This document shows positions 26,869 to 35,949 of a stretch of DNA of 64,000 nucleotides, in pieces (the stretch's first letter is position 1; every line of letters starts with the position of its first letter). Source of the DNA: Caballeronia sp. dw_19 (GTDB lineage: Bacteria; Pseudomonadota; Gammaproteobacteria; Burkholderiales; Burkholderiaceae). The stretch covers positions 248,001 to 312,000 of the forward strand of contig NZ_JAAVUQ010000007.1 of NCBI RefSeq assembly GCF_018449515.1. The letters run 5' to 3'. The notes beneath the pieces are model-generated. The model ran no database searches and had not been told where the DNA came from. It was given only the letters and a program-made list of their open reading frames with translations. Both the position numbers and the translations under genes were made by a program.

Positions 26869-28463
26869 TGTGTCGGGGCCGTGGTGTCGAGGTCGAGGGC
26901 GACGGGGTCGGCACGATTGCCATCGAAGAGACCGGCCATGAAGAGGCCGATCTCTTCTGCATTAGTCAGACCGGTTTCGCGAACCGGAGAAAGCTTGCCG
27001 CGAGCGAGAACGGCGAGGCGGTCGCAGATATCGAAGAGTTCTTCCAGCTCCTCCGAGATCACGAGGATCGCCACGCCACGTGCGGCCAGATCCAAAAGTT
27101 GTTGACGGATGAAACCCGCCGCGCCGACATCGACGCCCCAGGTCGGTTGCGCGACGACCAGCACCTTCGGCTCCTGCAAGATCTCGCGTCCCACGATGAA
27201 CTTCTGCAAGTTGCCGCCCGACAGGCTTTGCGCGAGCGCGCCGTTGCCGCCGCAGCGGACATCGAAGGCGCTGATGCAGCGATCAGCGAACGCGCGCATG
27301 GCCTTTGTGCTGATCCAGCCGCCGTGCACCATATGTTCGCGATGTCCGGTGAGCAGCGCATTTTCCGCCAGCGACATGGCCGGCACCGCGCCGCGCCCGA
27401 GGCGTTCCTCGGGCACGAAGGCGAAGCCGAGCGCGCGTCGTCCACCGGCGCTATAACGTGCGGCGGGCTGGCCGACGATAGTGATGGCATCGGGCACGAT
27501 ATGTTTATCGCGGATCTCGCCTGAGAGCGCGGCCAGCAACTCGGCCTGCCCGTTCCCCGATACCCCCGCGATGCCGAAAATTTCCCCCGCGTGCACCGAG
27601 AACGAGACGTCCTGCAGCGACGTACCGAACGGATCGGCGCTCGCCACCGACAAGTGCTTCACCGCGAGCTTCACCTCGCCCGGCGTATGTTCGCGGCGCG
27701 TGTAATCGGGCAGCGAATGGCCAACCATCAGTTGTGCGAGCGATGCGTGGGTTTCCTTGCGCGGATCGACGCTCCCTGTCACCCGCCCGCCGCGCATCAC
27801 GGTCGCGGTCTGGCACAGCGCCTGGATTTCGTCGAGCTTGTGGCTGATATAGAGAATGCTGCATCCCTCGGAAGCCAGCCTTCTCAGCACCGTAAAGAGT
27901 TTTTTAACCGCTTGCGGCGTGAGCACGGACGTAGGTTCGTCCATGATCAGCAGGCGCGGGTTCTGCAACAGGCAACGCACGATCTCCACACGCTGGCGTT
28001 CGCCCACCGCGAGACTGTGCACGTGGCGCTGCGGATCGACATCGAGCCCGTAATCCGCCGATACCTCGCGAATCCGTTTGCCAAGCGTCTTGAGATCGAA
28101 TTTATCGTCGAGAGCGAGGGCGATGTTCTCGCCCACCGTCAGCGTCTCGAACAGCGAAAAATGCTGGAACACCATGCCGATGCCAAGCTTTCTTGCCGCC
28201 GCCGGACTGCTGATCTCGACCAGTTCGCCCTCCCATCGAATCTCGCCTTCGTCCGGGCGCACCGCACCGTAGATGATCTTCATCAACGTGGACTTGCCCG
28301 CGCCGTTCTCGCCGAGCACGGCGTGGATTTCACCCGGTTCGACGATGAGCGTCACGTCGTCGTTGGCCTTGACGGCGGGATATTGCTTGCTGATGCCGTG
28401 AAGCGCGAGGCGCGATGGTCGCGCACCGCCCGGCTGAATGGATGAGGAAATGGCGTCGCCCAT
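26865..28463 (-). CDS. BMP-type ABC transporter ATPase (two nucleotide-binding domains)
   Basis: At 532 residues the protein carries two ABC domains, as is usual for BMP/sugar-type importers. The first has Walker A GENGAGKST (about 51-59), the signature LAVGERQRVEIVRCL, Walker B LLIMDEPTSVLTP and the switch histidine in YISHKLDE. The second has GVSGNGQAELLAALSG as a degenerate Walker A and QSLSGGNLQKFIVGREIL as a signature. It is the first gene of the minus-strand operon and faces the divergent LysR gene, which is the likely regulator. It powers uptake by the two permeases downstream. Confidence 0.93.
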   Translation of the reverse strand: MGDAISSSIQPGGARPSRLALHGISKQYPAVKANDDVTLIVEPGEIHAVLGENGAGKSTLMKIIYGAVRPDEGEIRWEGELVEISSPAAARKLGIGMVFQHFSLFETLTVGENIALALDDKFDLKTLGKRIREVSADYGLDVDPQRHVHSLAVGERQRVEIVRCLLQNPRLLIMDEPTSVLTPQAVKKLFTVLRRLASEGCSILYISHKLDEIQALCQTATVMRGGRVTGSVDPRKETHASLAQLMVGHSLPDYTRREHTPGEVKLAVKHLSVASADPFGTSLQDVSFSVHAGEIFGIAGVSGNGQAELLAALSGEIRDKHIVPDAITIVGQPAARYSAGGRRALGFAFVPEERLGRGAVPAMSLAENALLTGHREHMVHGGWISTKAMRAFADRCISAFDVRCGGNGALAQSLSGGNLQKFIVGREILQEPKVLVVAQPTWGVDVGAAGFIRQQLLDLAARGVAILVISEELEELFDICDRLAVLARGKLSPVRETGLTNAEEIGLFMAGLFDGNRADPVALDLDTTAPTQ

Positions 28464-28670
28464 ATGGACTCAGAAAGTGCGGAAATTGCGCAAAACCGGG
28501 ATGGCCGGCACGTGAGCAACGGAAACAAGCAGTCTGCGAGTAAAAGATACCCAAAACGGTGCGGGCCGTCGATTACTCAAAATAGTGCGCGCAATTAGCA
28601 ACAGCACGGTATTGCGCAGCTTGCAACGAACGTGCTTGCGGGTATGCCCAGCTTGACGGAAACAATGTGT

Positions 28671-28688
28671 CATATTAAAAACGATATG
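28671..28688. promoter_or_regulatory. Inverted repeat between the ABC operon and the LysR gene
   Basis: CATAT-TAAAAACG-ATATG lies 45 bases before the LysR start in the 269-base divergent region. The symmetry is close to, but one base longer than, the T-N11-A LysR box. It is a candidate site for the adjacent regulator. Confidence 0.35.
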
Positions 28689-28732
28689 TTCTGCACCCTG
28701 GTCGATCAGCCTGACCGTATATTGGAGAGAAG

Positions 28733-29671
28733 ATGAGTCAGCAACGCGAAGCGATCGACACTTACCTGTTACGCGTCCTTCACACACTCTTGATGGAACG
28801 CAGCGTCACGCGCGCGGCCGTCAAGCTCAATCAGTCACAACCTGCGATCAGCGCGGCGCTCAGGCGCCTGCGCGACATCACCGGCGATCCGCTGCTCGTG
28901 CGCGGCAAAGCGGGCATGGTGCCGACCGAATACGGCCTGCGCCTGCTCGAGCCCACGCAAAACGCGCTGCGCGAAATTGAACGCATCAAGGTTCAGCAGC
29001 ACAACTTCGAACCGTCTACTTCCGTGCGCTGTTACCGCATTGGCTGCCCGGATTATCTGAACGTGCTGTTCGTGCCGACCGTGGTGGAGCGCTTTCGGAT
29101 AGCCGCGCCCAACGCCACGCTCGAATTTCATTCGCTCGGCCCCGCTTTCGACTACGAACTCGCGCTGGAGGAAGGCAAGCTCGATATCGTGGTGGGCAAC
29201 TGGCCCGAGCCGCCTGAACAACTGCATCTCTCGAACCTTTTCGTCGACAAGATCGTTTGTCTCGTCAGTTCCAATCATCCGTTTGCCCGCCGCGGCGCAC
29301 TCACGCTCGATCAATATCTCAACGCGCCGCATCTTGCGCCTACGCCGTATTCCGTGGGCCAGCGCGGCGCGATCGATGTTCATCTGGCACGCGAACGCCT
29401 CAAGCGCCATGTGGTCGTCACGCTGCCCTACTTCAATCTCGCGCCGTACGTGCTGATCAAGTCGGATCTCGTGTTCACCACCACGCGCCTGTTCGCCGAT
29501 CACTACGCCAAGTTCTTGCCGCTGACCGTGGTGCCCGCACCACTCGATTTCCCGCCCATGCAGTACTACCAACTGTGGCACGAACGCTGCCATTACTCCG
29601 ACGAAGTGCGGTGGCTCCGCCACCTCGTCGCCGATGCCACGCGTTCGCTGATCGAAGTGCCTCAGCCTTAA
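28733..29671 (+). CDS. LysR family transcriptional regulator
   Basis: The 312-residue protein starts at ATG 28733 after GGAGAGAAG. The N-terminal winged helix (TYLLRVLHTLLMERSVTRAAVKLNQSQPAISAALRRLRD) is typical LysR. The effector domain begins around residue 95 and is closest in appearance to the NodD/NahR-like group (RIGCPDYLNVLFVPTVVERF, EEGKLDIVVGNWPEPPEQL). It is divergent from the ABC importer operon and convergent with the 8-oxoguanine deaminase gene (three bases between the stops). It probably controls purine uptake and catabolism with a purine intermediate as coinducer; this is inferred from position. Confidence 0.93.
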   Translation: MSQQREAIDTYLLRVLHTLLMERSVTRAAVKLNQSQPAISAALRRLRDITGDPLLVRGKAGMVPTEYGLRLLEPTQNALREIERIKVQQHNFEPSTSVRCYRIGCPDYLNVLFVPTVVERFRIAAPNATLEFHSLGPAFDYELALEEGKLDIVVGNWPEPPEQLHLSNLFVDKIVCLVSSNHPFARRGALTLDQYLNAPHLAPTPYSVGQRGAIDVHLARERLKRHVVVTLPYFNLAPYVLIKSDLVFTTTRLFADHYAKFLPLTVVPAPLDFPPMQYYQLWHERCHYSDEVRWLRHLVADATRSLIEVPQP

Positions 29672-29674
29672 GGC

Positions 29675-31045
29675 TTAATTGGCCATGGCGATCAACTGAC
29701 CCGCCAGCCGGTTGTGACGCTCGACGATCGGTCCGAGATCGACCGTCGTCAACTGACCGTGGCGTACCACGACGCGACCATCGATAACACTCGTCGATAC
29801 CTGCGACGGCGCGCAGAACACCAGCGCCGCGACAGGATCGTGCAACGCGCCCGCAAAGCCGTGCTGGCTCAGATCGAAGGAAACAAAGTCGGCTGCCATG
29901 CCTGGCGCCAACGCGCCGATATCATCCCGGCCCAGCACCTTCGCGCCGCCGAGCGTCGCGATTTCGAGCGCTTCCCGTGCGCTCATGGCATCGGGACCGA
30001 AACCCACGCGCTGCAATAACAACGCTTGCCGTACTTCCGCGACCATCTGCGCGCCATCGTTCGATGCCGATCCGTCCACGCCGATACCAACGCTCACGCC
30101 TGCGTCCCGCATCGCCCGGATGGGTGCGATGCCCGACGCCAGCCGCATGTTCGAACACGGACAATGCGCGACACCCGTGCCCGTGCGCCCAAACAACTCG
30201 ATACCCGCACGGTCCAGCTGCACACAATGCGCGTGCCAGACATCCGGTCCGACCCAGCCCAAATCCTCCGCATACTCAGCCGGCGACATTCCGAACTTCT
30301 CGCGGCTGTACGTGACATCGTTCACATTCTCGGCGAGATGCGTATGCATCGATACCCCGTATTCCCGCGCCAACAGCGCCGAATCTCGCATCAACTCGCG
30401 GCTGACCGAGAACGGCGAGCAAGGCGCCACGACCACGCGCAGCATCGCGTAACGGCCTTCATCGTTATATGTTTCGATCAGGCGCTGCGTATCCTTCAGG
30501 ATCGCGTCTTCTTTTTCGACCACCGAATCGGGCGGCAAACCACCGTCCTTCTGCCCGACGCTCATGCTGCCGCGCGCCGCGTGAAAACGCATGCCAATCT
30601 GTTGCGCCGACGCGATGCTGTCGTCCAGGCGCGAACCATTCGGATAAATGTAGAGATGGTCGCTCGACGTCGTGCAGCCCGACAGCAGCAACTCGGCCAT
30701 GGCGGTGAGCGTCGATACTTCGATCATCTCGGGCGTCAGGTTCGCCCAGATTTTGTACAGGCTGGTGAGCCAGCCGAACAACTCGGCGTTCTGCGCGGCC
30801 GGGACAGCCCGCGTGAGGCTCTGGTACATGTGGTGATGCGTGTTGACCAGGCCGGGAATGACCAGATGGCCTGACAGGTCCAGCACCTCGTCCGCTTGTT
30901 GCGGCAAGTCGCTGGTCGCGCCTACCTGCGTGATCCGGTTGCCTTCGATGAATAAACCGCCATTGGCGATCTCGCGTCGCGTCTCGTCCATGGTCACGAG
31001 CACGCGCGCGTTCTTCACCAGCAATGTCCGGGGTTTCTGTTGCAT
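29675..31045 (-). CDS. 8-oxoguanine deaminase (amidohydrolase)
   Basis: The 456-residue enzyme is a class of amidohydrolase close to hydroxyatrazine/guanine-type deaminases. It shows a PGLVNTHHHMYQSLTRA metal motif (H70 and H72), a further His in HTHLAENVND, another in VWHAHCVQLD, and the catalytic Asp in IGVDGSASNDG. The SMSVGQKDGGLPPDSVVEKE segment is a hallmark shared with 8-oxoguanine deaminases. The reaction would convert 8-oxoguanine to urate and ammonia in the cytoplasm, feeding PuuD next door. A triazine or other oxopurine substrate is an alternative. It is divergent from uraH. Confidence 0.82.
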   Translation of the reverse strand: MQQKPRTLLVKNARVLVTMDETRREIANGGLFIEGNRITQVGATSDLPQQADEVLDLSGHLVIPGLVNTHHHMYQSLTRAVPAAQNAELFGWLTSLYKIWANLTPEMIEVSTLTAMAELLLSGCTTSSDHLYIYPNGSRLDDSIASAQQIGMRFHAARGSMSVGQKDGGLPPDSVVEKEDAILKDTQRLIETYNDEGRYAMLRVVVAPCSPFSVSRELMRDSALLAREYGVSMHTHLAENVNDVTYSREKFGMSPAEYAEDLGWVGPDVWHAHCVQLDRAGIELFGRTGTGVAHCPCSNMRLASGIAPIRAMRDAGVSVGIGVDGSASNDGAQMVAEVRQALLLQRVGFGPDAMSAREALEIATLGGAKVLGRDDIGALAPGMAADFVSFDLSQHGFAGALHDPVAALVFCAPSQVSTSVIDGRVVVRHGQLTTVDLGPIVERHNRLAGQLIAMAN

Positions 31046-31575
31046 GCCGATCTCCGCTATTTCACTGTTTTACCGAGGGCGCAAAAGCACAAAAGCACCG
31101 CTTGAATCCGCGCCTGTTACCCGGTTACCCAGCGTCGATCGCCGTCTTCGGGATGCCCAGCAAACCTCTGTGCAAGGCGCTGTGCAAGACGCTACTGTCC
31201 GTAGCCAAAAAGCCCCTGACAATGCGCACACTGCCATAGTTGTCTTCACGGACTCGATATGATCGTGAATTTTGGCTCGCGTAGCATCGCCGGGAAGCGG
31301 TGGAAAGGGCTGAAACCGGGCTGGAACGCTGACGGTTTCTTTACGAAACCGCAATATGCGGGCAGCCGTTATGTGCTGGCGATTATCTTGCCTATCGCGG
31401 GCGTTATGATCACCGCAACTTTTTACAATGCTGGTCACGGCGCGCATCCTCTCACGCCGACGGGTATGTAGCCACGCTTGTGGAGCCTCGATCCGCCGCT
31501 GATTGTCAGAACACAGACGAGAACTCAGACGGTTCGATGCGCAGCCGCTCCTCGCACACTATAAGGACAACGCGA
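31046..31575. other. Divergent promoter region of the 8-oxoguanine deaminase and uraH
   Basis: About 530 bases. A 70-codon frame at 31259-31471 encodes a peptide with one possible membrane helix (YVLAIILPIAGVMITATFYN) but has no ribosome binding site, so I do not call it a gene. The direct repeat GTGCAAGGC/GTGCAAGAC occurs at about 31170-31190. The region should hold both promoters. Confidence 0.45.
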
Positions 31576-31929
31576 ATGGGCAAGCTCACAACCCACGTAC
31601 TCGATACCGCGCACGGCCGCCCCGGCGCCGGTATCAAAGTCGAACTTTTCGTGCTGACCGGCGATGCCCGGCGCGCGCTCCTGACCACCCACACCAACTC
31701 CGATGGCCGTTGCGACGCGCCGTTGCTACAGGACGACGCGTTTGTCACTGGCGAATACGAGCTCGTATTCCACGCCGGGGATTATTTCGCGGCAAATGGC
31801 GTGGATCTGCCTGAACCCCGCTTTGTGAACCGGGTGGTGTTGCGTTTTGGTATTGCCGATGCCACGTCGCATTATCACGTGCCGCTGCTGGTGTCTCCTT
31901 GGGCATACAGCACGTATCGCGGTAGCTGA
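31576..31929 (+). CDS. uraH: 5-hydroxyisourate hydrolase
   Basis: ATG 31576 follows AAGGA and encodes 117 residues, the size of bacterial transthyretin-like HIU hydrolases. It starts GKLTTHVLDTAHGRPGAGIK with the family His, contains SDGRCDAP, has the second His in SHYHVPLLVSPWAYSTY, and ends in the diagnostic YRGS. It converts 5-hydroxyisourate, the product of urate hydroxylase, to OHCU. There is no signal peptide. It lies 74 bases before puuD on the same strand and is probably cotranscribed with it. Confidence 0.96.
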   Translation: MGKLTTHVLDTAHGRPGAGIKVELFVLTGDARRALLTTHTNSDGRCDAPLLQDDAFVTGEYELVFHAGDYFAANGVDLPEPRFVNRVVLRFGIADATSHYHVPLLVSPWAYSTYRGS

Positions 31930-32003
31930 GATTTTTATCTGACGCTTTTTCACCTCGCGTCCGTCCGATGGTTCGACAACAGAATTCGTAGTGGAGACGT
32001 TTC

Positions 32004-33197
32004 ATGCAAGGCTTTATTGTTGACTGGCTGAATCTTGCTTTGCGCTGGCTGCATGTGGTGGTGGCGATTGCGTGGATCGGCGAGTCGTTTTATTTCGTGG
32101 CGCTCGACAACAGCCTGAAGCCGCCGAAAGACCCGGCTGCGACCAAGCGCGGCGTGTTTGGCGAGTTGTGGCATGTGCATGGCGGCGGTTTTTACAACAT
32201 GCAGAAGTACACCGTCGCACCGCCGAACATGCCCGATGACCTGCACTGGTCGAAGTGGCCGTCGTACACCACGTGGATGTCGGGTTTTGGCCTGTTCATG
32301 GTGTTGTATCTGTTCTCGCCGAGCACGTATCTCATCGATAAAAACGTGCTCGATATGGGACCCGTGGTGGCGGTTTCATCGGCGCTGGGCTTCTTGCTGG
32401 CGGGCTGGATTGTGTATGACTCGCTGTGCCGCTTGCTGGGTAATCGCGATGGCCTGCTCGGAATTTGCGTGGGCGCCTATGTGGTCATCGCGGCGTGGTT
32501 GGCTTGCCATGTGTTTGCAGGGCGTGCAGCGTATTTGATTACGGGCGCGACGTTGGCGACGATCATGTCGGCGAACGTATTTTTCGTGATCATTCCCGGT
32601 CAACGGAAGATGGTCGCCGCCATGCTGAAGGGCGAAGTGCCCAATGCCATTTATGGCAAGCGTGGCAAGCAGCGTTCGGTGCACAACACGTATTTCACAT
32701 TGCCGGTGGTGTTCGTGATGTTGTCGAATCACTACGCGATGACTTATACGCATCCCTATAACTGGGCTGTGTTGCTGATCATCATGTTGGCGGGCGCGCT
32801 GATTCGACAGTTCTTTGTGATGCGCCATCGTGGGCAGGTGTTGTGGTATTTGCCGGTGATTGGCGTGCTGCTGATGTTTGGCGCGTTTGCGTGGACCATG
32901 CCGAAGGCGGTGCCGACGGTTGCGCCGGTGGCCGGTGCGCCGTCGATTCGTGTGGCCGATATTGAGCCGATCTTGACGCAGCGGTGCGCGACATGTCATG
33001 CCGCTCATCCGACGATGATGGGCGCTGCGCCGGCTGGGGTTTTGCTGGATACGCCCGAGTCGATTTCGTTGAATGCGCAACGGCTTTATCAGCAGGCTGT
33101 GGTGTTGAAGGCGATGCCGCTGGGGAATGTTACTCAGATGACTGATGGTGAGCGGCAGAAACTTGCCGCGTGGTTTCAGGGTGGGGCTTTGAAGTAG
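32004..33197 (+). CDS. puuD: Membrane-bound urate hydroxylase PuuD
   Basis: The 397-residue protein has about eight membrane helices followed by a periplasmic cytochrome c domain. The PuuD signature segments are present (LRWLHVVVAIAWIGESFYFV, GGGFYNMQKYTVAP, SKWPSYTTWMSGF). The heme-attachment CATCH lies near residues 328-332, with a likely Met ligand in LKAMPLGN. PuuD oxidises urate to 5-hydroxyisourate in the membrane and passes electrons to the heme rather than to oxygen, so no peroxide is made. It sits after uraH and upstream of repeat locus 2. Confidence 0.95.
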   Translation: MQGFIVDWLNLALRWLHVVVAIAWIGESFYFVALDNSLKPPKDPAATKRGVFGELWHVHGGGFYNMQKYTVAPPNMPDDLHWSKWPSYTTWMSGFGLFMVLYLFSPSTYLIDKNVLDMGPVVAVSSALGFLLAGWIVYDSLCRLLGNRDGLLGICVGAYVVIAAWLACHVFAGRAAYLITGATLATIMSANVFFVIIPGQRKMVAAMLKGEVPNAIYGKRGKQRSVHNTYFTLPVVFVMLSNHYAMTYTHPYNWAVLLIIMLAGALIRQFFVMRHRGQVLWYLPVIGVLLMFGAFAWTMPKAVPTVAPVAGAPSIRVADIEPILTQRCATCHAAHPTMMGAAPAGVLLDTPESISLNAQRLYQQAVVLKAMPLGNVTQMTDGERQKLAAWFQGGALK

Positions 33198-33283
33198 GAC
33201 TTGGGGTTTGCTCGCGCCGGTGGACCGGGAGGGTTAGGTCTGCTGGCGCGGTTGGGTGGGAATGAAAAGTTGCGGTGTTAGTC

Positions 33284-33685
33284 GTTTTGAGGTTAGCGGT
33301 CAGGGTCCATGCCGGGTTGCTAGGTTCTGGGGTTAGCGGTCAGGGGTTAGTGCCGGGTTGCTAGGTTCTGGGGTTAGCGGTCGGGGTCAGTGCCGGGTTG
33401 CTGCTTTCGGCGTTAGCGGCCTGCATGAGTCGGATTTTCTCTTTATCACTATTAGCCACTGTGCGTGGCGGCACGTCATTTCTTTGTCCAAAGCGACAAA
33501 GAAACGAAGCAAAGAAAGCGCTTTTAACCGCGCTACCCTAAGTGTCCACAGCGTGCAGTTTTCATTCATGGGTGCCCCAAAAGTACGGTGCTCGCCAGAG
33601 CGACGGATGTGTGAAACCCTCCTTCTCGCGAATCCTGACACGAACACGCTTCGCCCCGTACGCTCTCGGGCAAGCACAAGGTGCC
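33284..33685 (+). repeat. Repeat locus 2, left arm (type 2, plus orientation)
   Basis: Three outer tandem units (starts 33284, 33323, 33364; lengths 39, 41 and 40), the 89-base core at 33429-33517 identical to that of locus 1, the inner part to about 33655 and the type-2 extension (33656-33685, GTACGCTCTCGGGCAAGCAC). The hairpin is at 33479-33504. It begins about 85 bases after the puuD stop. Frames through the region encode 'hypothetical' proteins, but the tandem period is not a multiple of three. Confidence 0.9.
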
Positions 33686-33927
33686 AAGGAACCGGTTGGG
33701 CCTCACGCGCCTTTGGGGGTGGCTGCTTGGTCGGCTCGCTTTTCTCGCGGGTCACAGCTTGATCCGCCGCAGCTCGACGCGACGCGTACTACTGCCTCAG
33801 TCTTTGGTGAATTGGCTACGCGGCCTACACCGTTATTTTCGTCGGTTACGGCCTTACGCATTGTCGGAGCTTTACTACTTGGTAGGTTGGCGGCGTGGTC
33901 CGTCGTGCGTACAAATTGGTGGGTGGT
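33686..33927. repeat. Central spacer of repeat locus 2
   Basis: About 240 bases between the inverted arms, related in reverse complement to the spacer of locus 1 over short blocks only. No gene is evident. Confidence 0.55.
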
Positions 33928-34306
33928 CGTCCGCGGATAGCGCGGGGTGCTCCTTGGGCAGGTTCAATCACTGGTGGCGAAGCGTGTGGGTATCGGTGTT
34001 CGGAGAAGGAGGGGTTCACACATCCTCCGCTCTGGCGAGCACCGTGCTTTTGGGGCACCTATGAATAGAAACTGCACGCTGTGGACACTTAGGGTAGCGT
34101 GGTTGAAAGCGCTTTCTTTGCTTCGTTTCTTTGTCGCTTTGGACAAAGAAATGACGTGCCGCCACGCACAGTGGCTAATAGTGATAAAGAGAATATCCGA
34201 CTCTCGCAGACCGCTAACATCGAAAGCAGCAACCCGATATTGACTCAGACCGCTAACCCCGGAACCTGGCAATCCAGCACAGCCCCCGACCACTAAGCCA
34301 GAAGCC
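33928..34306 (-). repeat. Repeat locus 2, right arm (type 1, minus orientation)
   Basis: Type-1 extension (33928-33975) matching 22106-22153 of locus 1 in reverse complement, inner part, core at 34113-34201 (one base different from the other three) and two outer tandem units. The hairpin is at 34126-34151. It ends about 50 bases before the end of allA. Confidence 0.9.
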
Positions 34307-34356
34307 AACACCAACCCCGCCCGACCTCACCCCCGAGCGCGAGCGCGAGCGAAAAT

Positions 34357-34845
34357 TCAATCCATTAACCAGACCGATTCATCAAGCTGAACCTCATTGA
34401 GGTTAGCCCCTTCCCCACCGCGATCCACAACAATAAAGTCGCTCACTTCGCCAAGTGCGATCAACGGATGATGCCAGACCCCCTTGGCGTAATTCACCCC
34501 CTGCCACCCACGCGTAACAAACGCCCGGATAGCGGAAGGATCCAAATCCCCAGCCGGTGCAACAACAACAAGATACGCCTTATCGTTAAGCGGCAAAAAC
34601 GCCTGACTCCCCAACGGATGCCGCTCGAGCATCGAAACCTCGAACGGCAACACCCGCGGCTGCCCGCGAAACAGATTCACCAGCGGCCGCCCGCCCTCGT
34701 CTTCCACATCGATCCGGGCAAGATCGTGGAAACGAATCGTCGTCCCGAGATTAATCGGAATCTGCTTCGCACCCTCAAGCTCAATGACATCGCCGAACGG
34801 CTCAAACGCCGCCCGGGTCAACGGTTCAATTGCCAACTTTTTCAT
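34357..34845 (-). CDS. allA: Ureidoglycolate lyase
   Basis: The ATG at 34843-34845 gives 162 residues; the frame upstream of it runs into the allantoicase gene and is not real. The protein begins [20 protein letters not shown], matching AllA, with the cupin-like core [42 protein letters not shown], and [10 protein letters not shown], which supplies conserved His residues. It splits ureidoglycolate to glyoxylate and urea, the last step of the pathway. It is the last gene of the minus-strand operon, 28 bases after allantoicase, and ends near repeat locus 2. Confidence 0.94.
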   Translation of the reverse strand: MKKLAIEPLTRAAFEPFGDVIELEGAKQIPINLGTTIRFHDLARIDVEDEGGRPLVNLFRGQPRVLPFEVSMLERHPLGSQAFLPLNDKAYLVVVAPAGDLDPSAIRAFVTRGWQGVNYAKGVWHHPLIALGEVSDFIVVDRGGEGANLNEVQLDESVWLMD

Positions 34846-34873
34846 CGCAGAGCCTGCTTCGTATTTACATAGA

Positions 34874-35884
34874 TCAAACAAGCGTGCTGAACAACCGCAA
34901 CCGCGATACTCCGCCGTCCGGATAAATGTTGAACCGCACATGCGTAACAGGACCCAGCGCAGCCAACTCCGACTCGAACACATGCTGCTTGTCCATCTGC
35001 AACTTCTGCTCGCCCAGCAACACCGGCCAGAACATCGCCTGCGTGACAAGCGAACTGTCCGTTCCACCCTTCACATACGCAGCCTGCAACGAACACCGGT
35101 CGGGATAATTGCCCTTGAAATGCGCCGTATCCACTTCGATCTTCTTGATCACGCCCGGTTGAGCCAACGCCACGATGCACCAGTCGTTCCCCGGCTCACG
35201 TCGACGACGCGTCTCCCAGCCATCGCCCATATTTGCGCCGCGTCCCGGCATCAGCAAGGTCGACGCCGGCCCGAAATGCTGGTTGTTCGCACCAACGACG
35301 TACGCGCCATTTTCCATCGCGGCAAGATCGAATAGCTCGGTGCGGCTGGCGCTGCGCCAGTCAAGCTGCGGCTGCCCATACACACGCAACCGCGCGATAC
35401 CGCCATCCGGGTAAATGTTCACGCGCAGATGCGTGAACGGCTGTTCACTAGCAATGTCCACGTAATGATGCGTGTTCCCCTGCAACGTCATGGACGGCAC
35501 CACTTCCGTCCATTGCGTCGCCTGCGTCGGCGCGCCATCAACCACGTGTGCACCTTCGATAGACGCGGCCGGCGGAAAGTTGCCCGTGAAGTGGCTAGTA
35601 TCGATATCAATACCCTTGATCACACCCGGCCGTGCCAACTTCACCACGCACCAGTCGAACCCGCTCACCCGCTTGCGACGCGTTTCCCAGCCGTCCATCC
35701 ACTTGCCGTTATCGTCGTATTTACCCACGATAAACACCGCCGGCTCCGGATTGAGCATCCGCTCTTTCGGTGCAAAAAATTCGTCGCTGGCCTCAAGCGC
35801 CTTCGCGCCCAACCGCGGGTCCGCGAGGTTCACATAACGGCGCGTGAATTCGGGCGCGTTGGCATCGAGTATGGGGGCGGCCAT
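34874..35884 (-). CDS. alc: Allantoicase
   Basis: The 336-residue protein consists of two similar jelly-roll domains, each with the allantoicase motif. In domain 1 this is [20 protein letters not shown] and [17 protein letters not shown]; in domain 2 [20 protein letters not shown] and [16 protein letters not shown]. It hydrolyses allantoate to ureidoglycolate and urea in the cytoplasm. It is 65 bases downstream of uraD and 28 upstream of allA on the same strand. Confidence 0.96.
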   Translation of the reverse strand: MAAPILDANAPEFTRRYVNLADPRLGAKALEASDEFFAPKERMLNPEPAVFIVGKYDDNGKWMDGWETRRKRVSGFDWCVVKLARPGVIKGIDIDTSHFTGNFPPAASIEGAHVVDGAPTQATQWTEVVPSMTLQGNTHHYVDIASEQPFTHLRVNIYPDGGIARLRVYGQPQLDWRSASRTELFDLAAMENGAYVVGANNQHFGPASTLLMPGRGANMGDGWETRRRREPGNDWCIVALAQPGVIKKIEVDTAHFKGNYPDRCSLQAAYVKGGTDSSLVTQAMFWPVLLGEQKLQMDKQHVFESELAALGPVTHVRFNIYPDGGVSRLRLFSTLV

Positions 35885-35949
35885 GATGTTTCCTTATAAG
35901 GTTTTGAAGTGACGCGCTACGTTCAAGCGTTCGAGCATTCAAACGTTCA

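Noticed and set aside
28464..28732. Purine-type riboswitch in front of the importer operon
   Set aside because: I could not find a conserved riboswitch core by eye; the region is short and a LysR gene is divergent, which explains regulation more simply.
31259..31471. 70-codon frame with one possible membrane helix between the deaminase and uraH genes
   Set aside because: No ribosome binding site, no recognised family; kept only as a remark on the intergenic region.
33358..33762. 134-codon frame through repeat locus 2
   Set aside because: Same reason; it spans the repeat core and type-2 extension and starts within tandem units.
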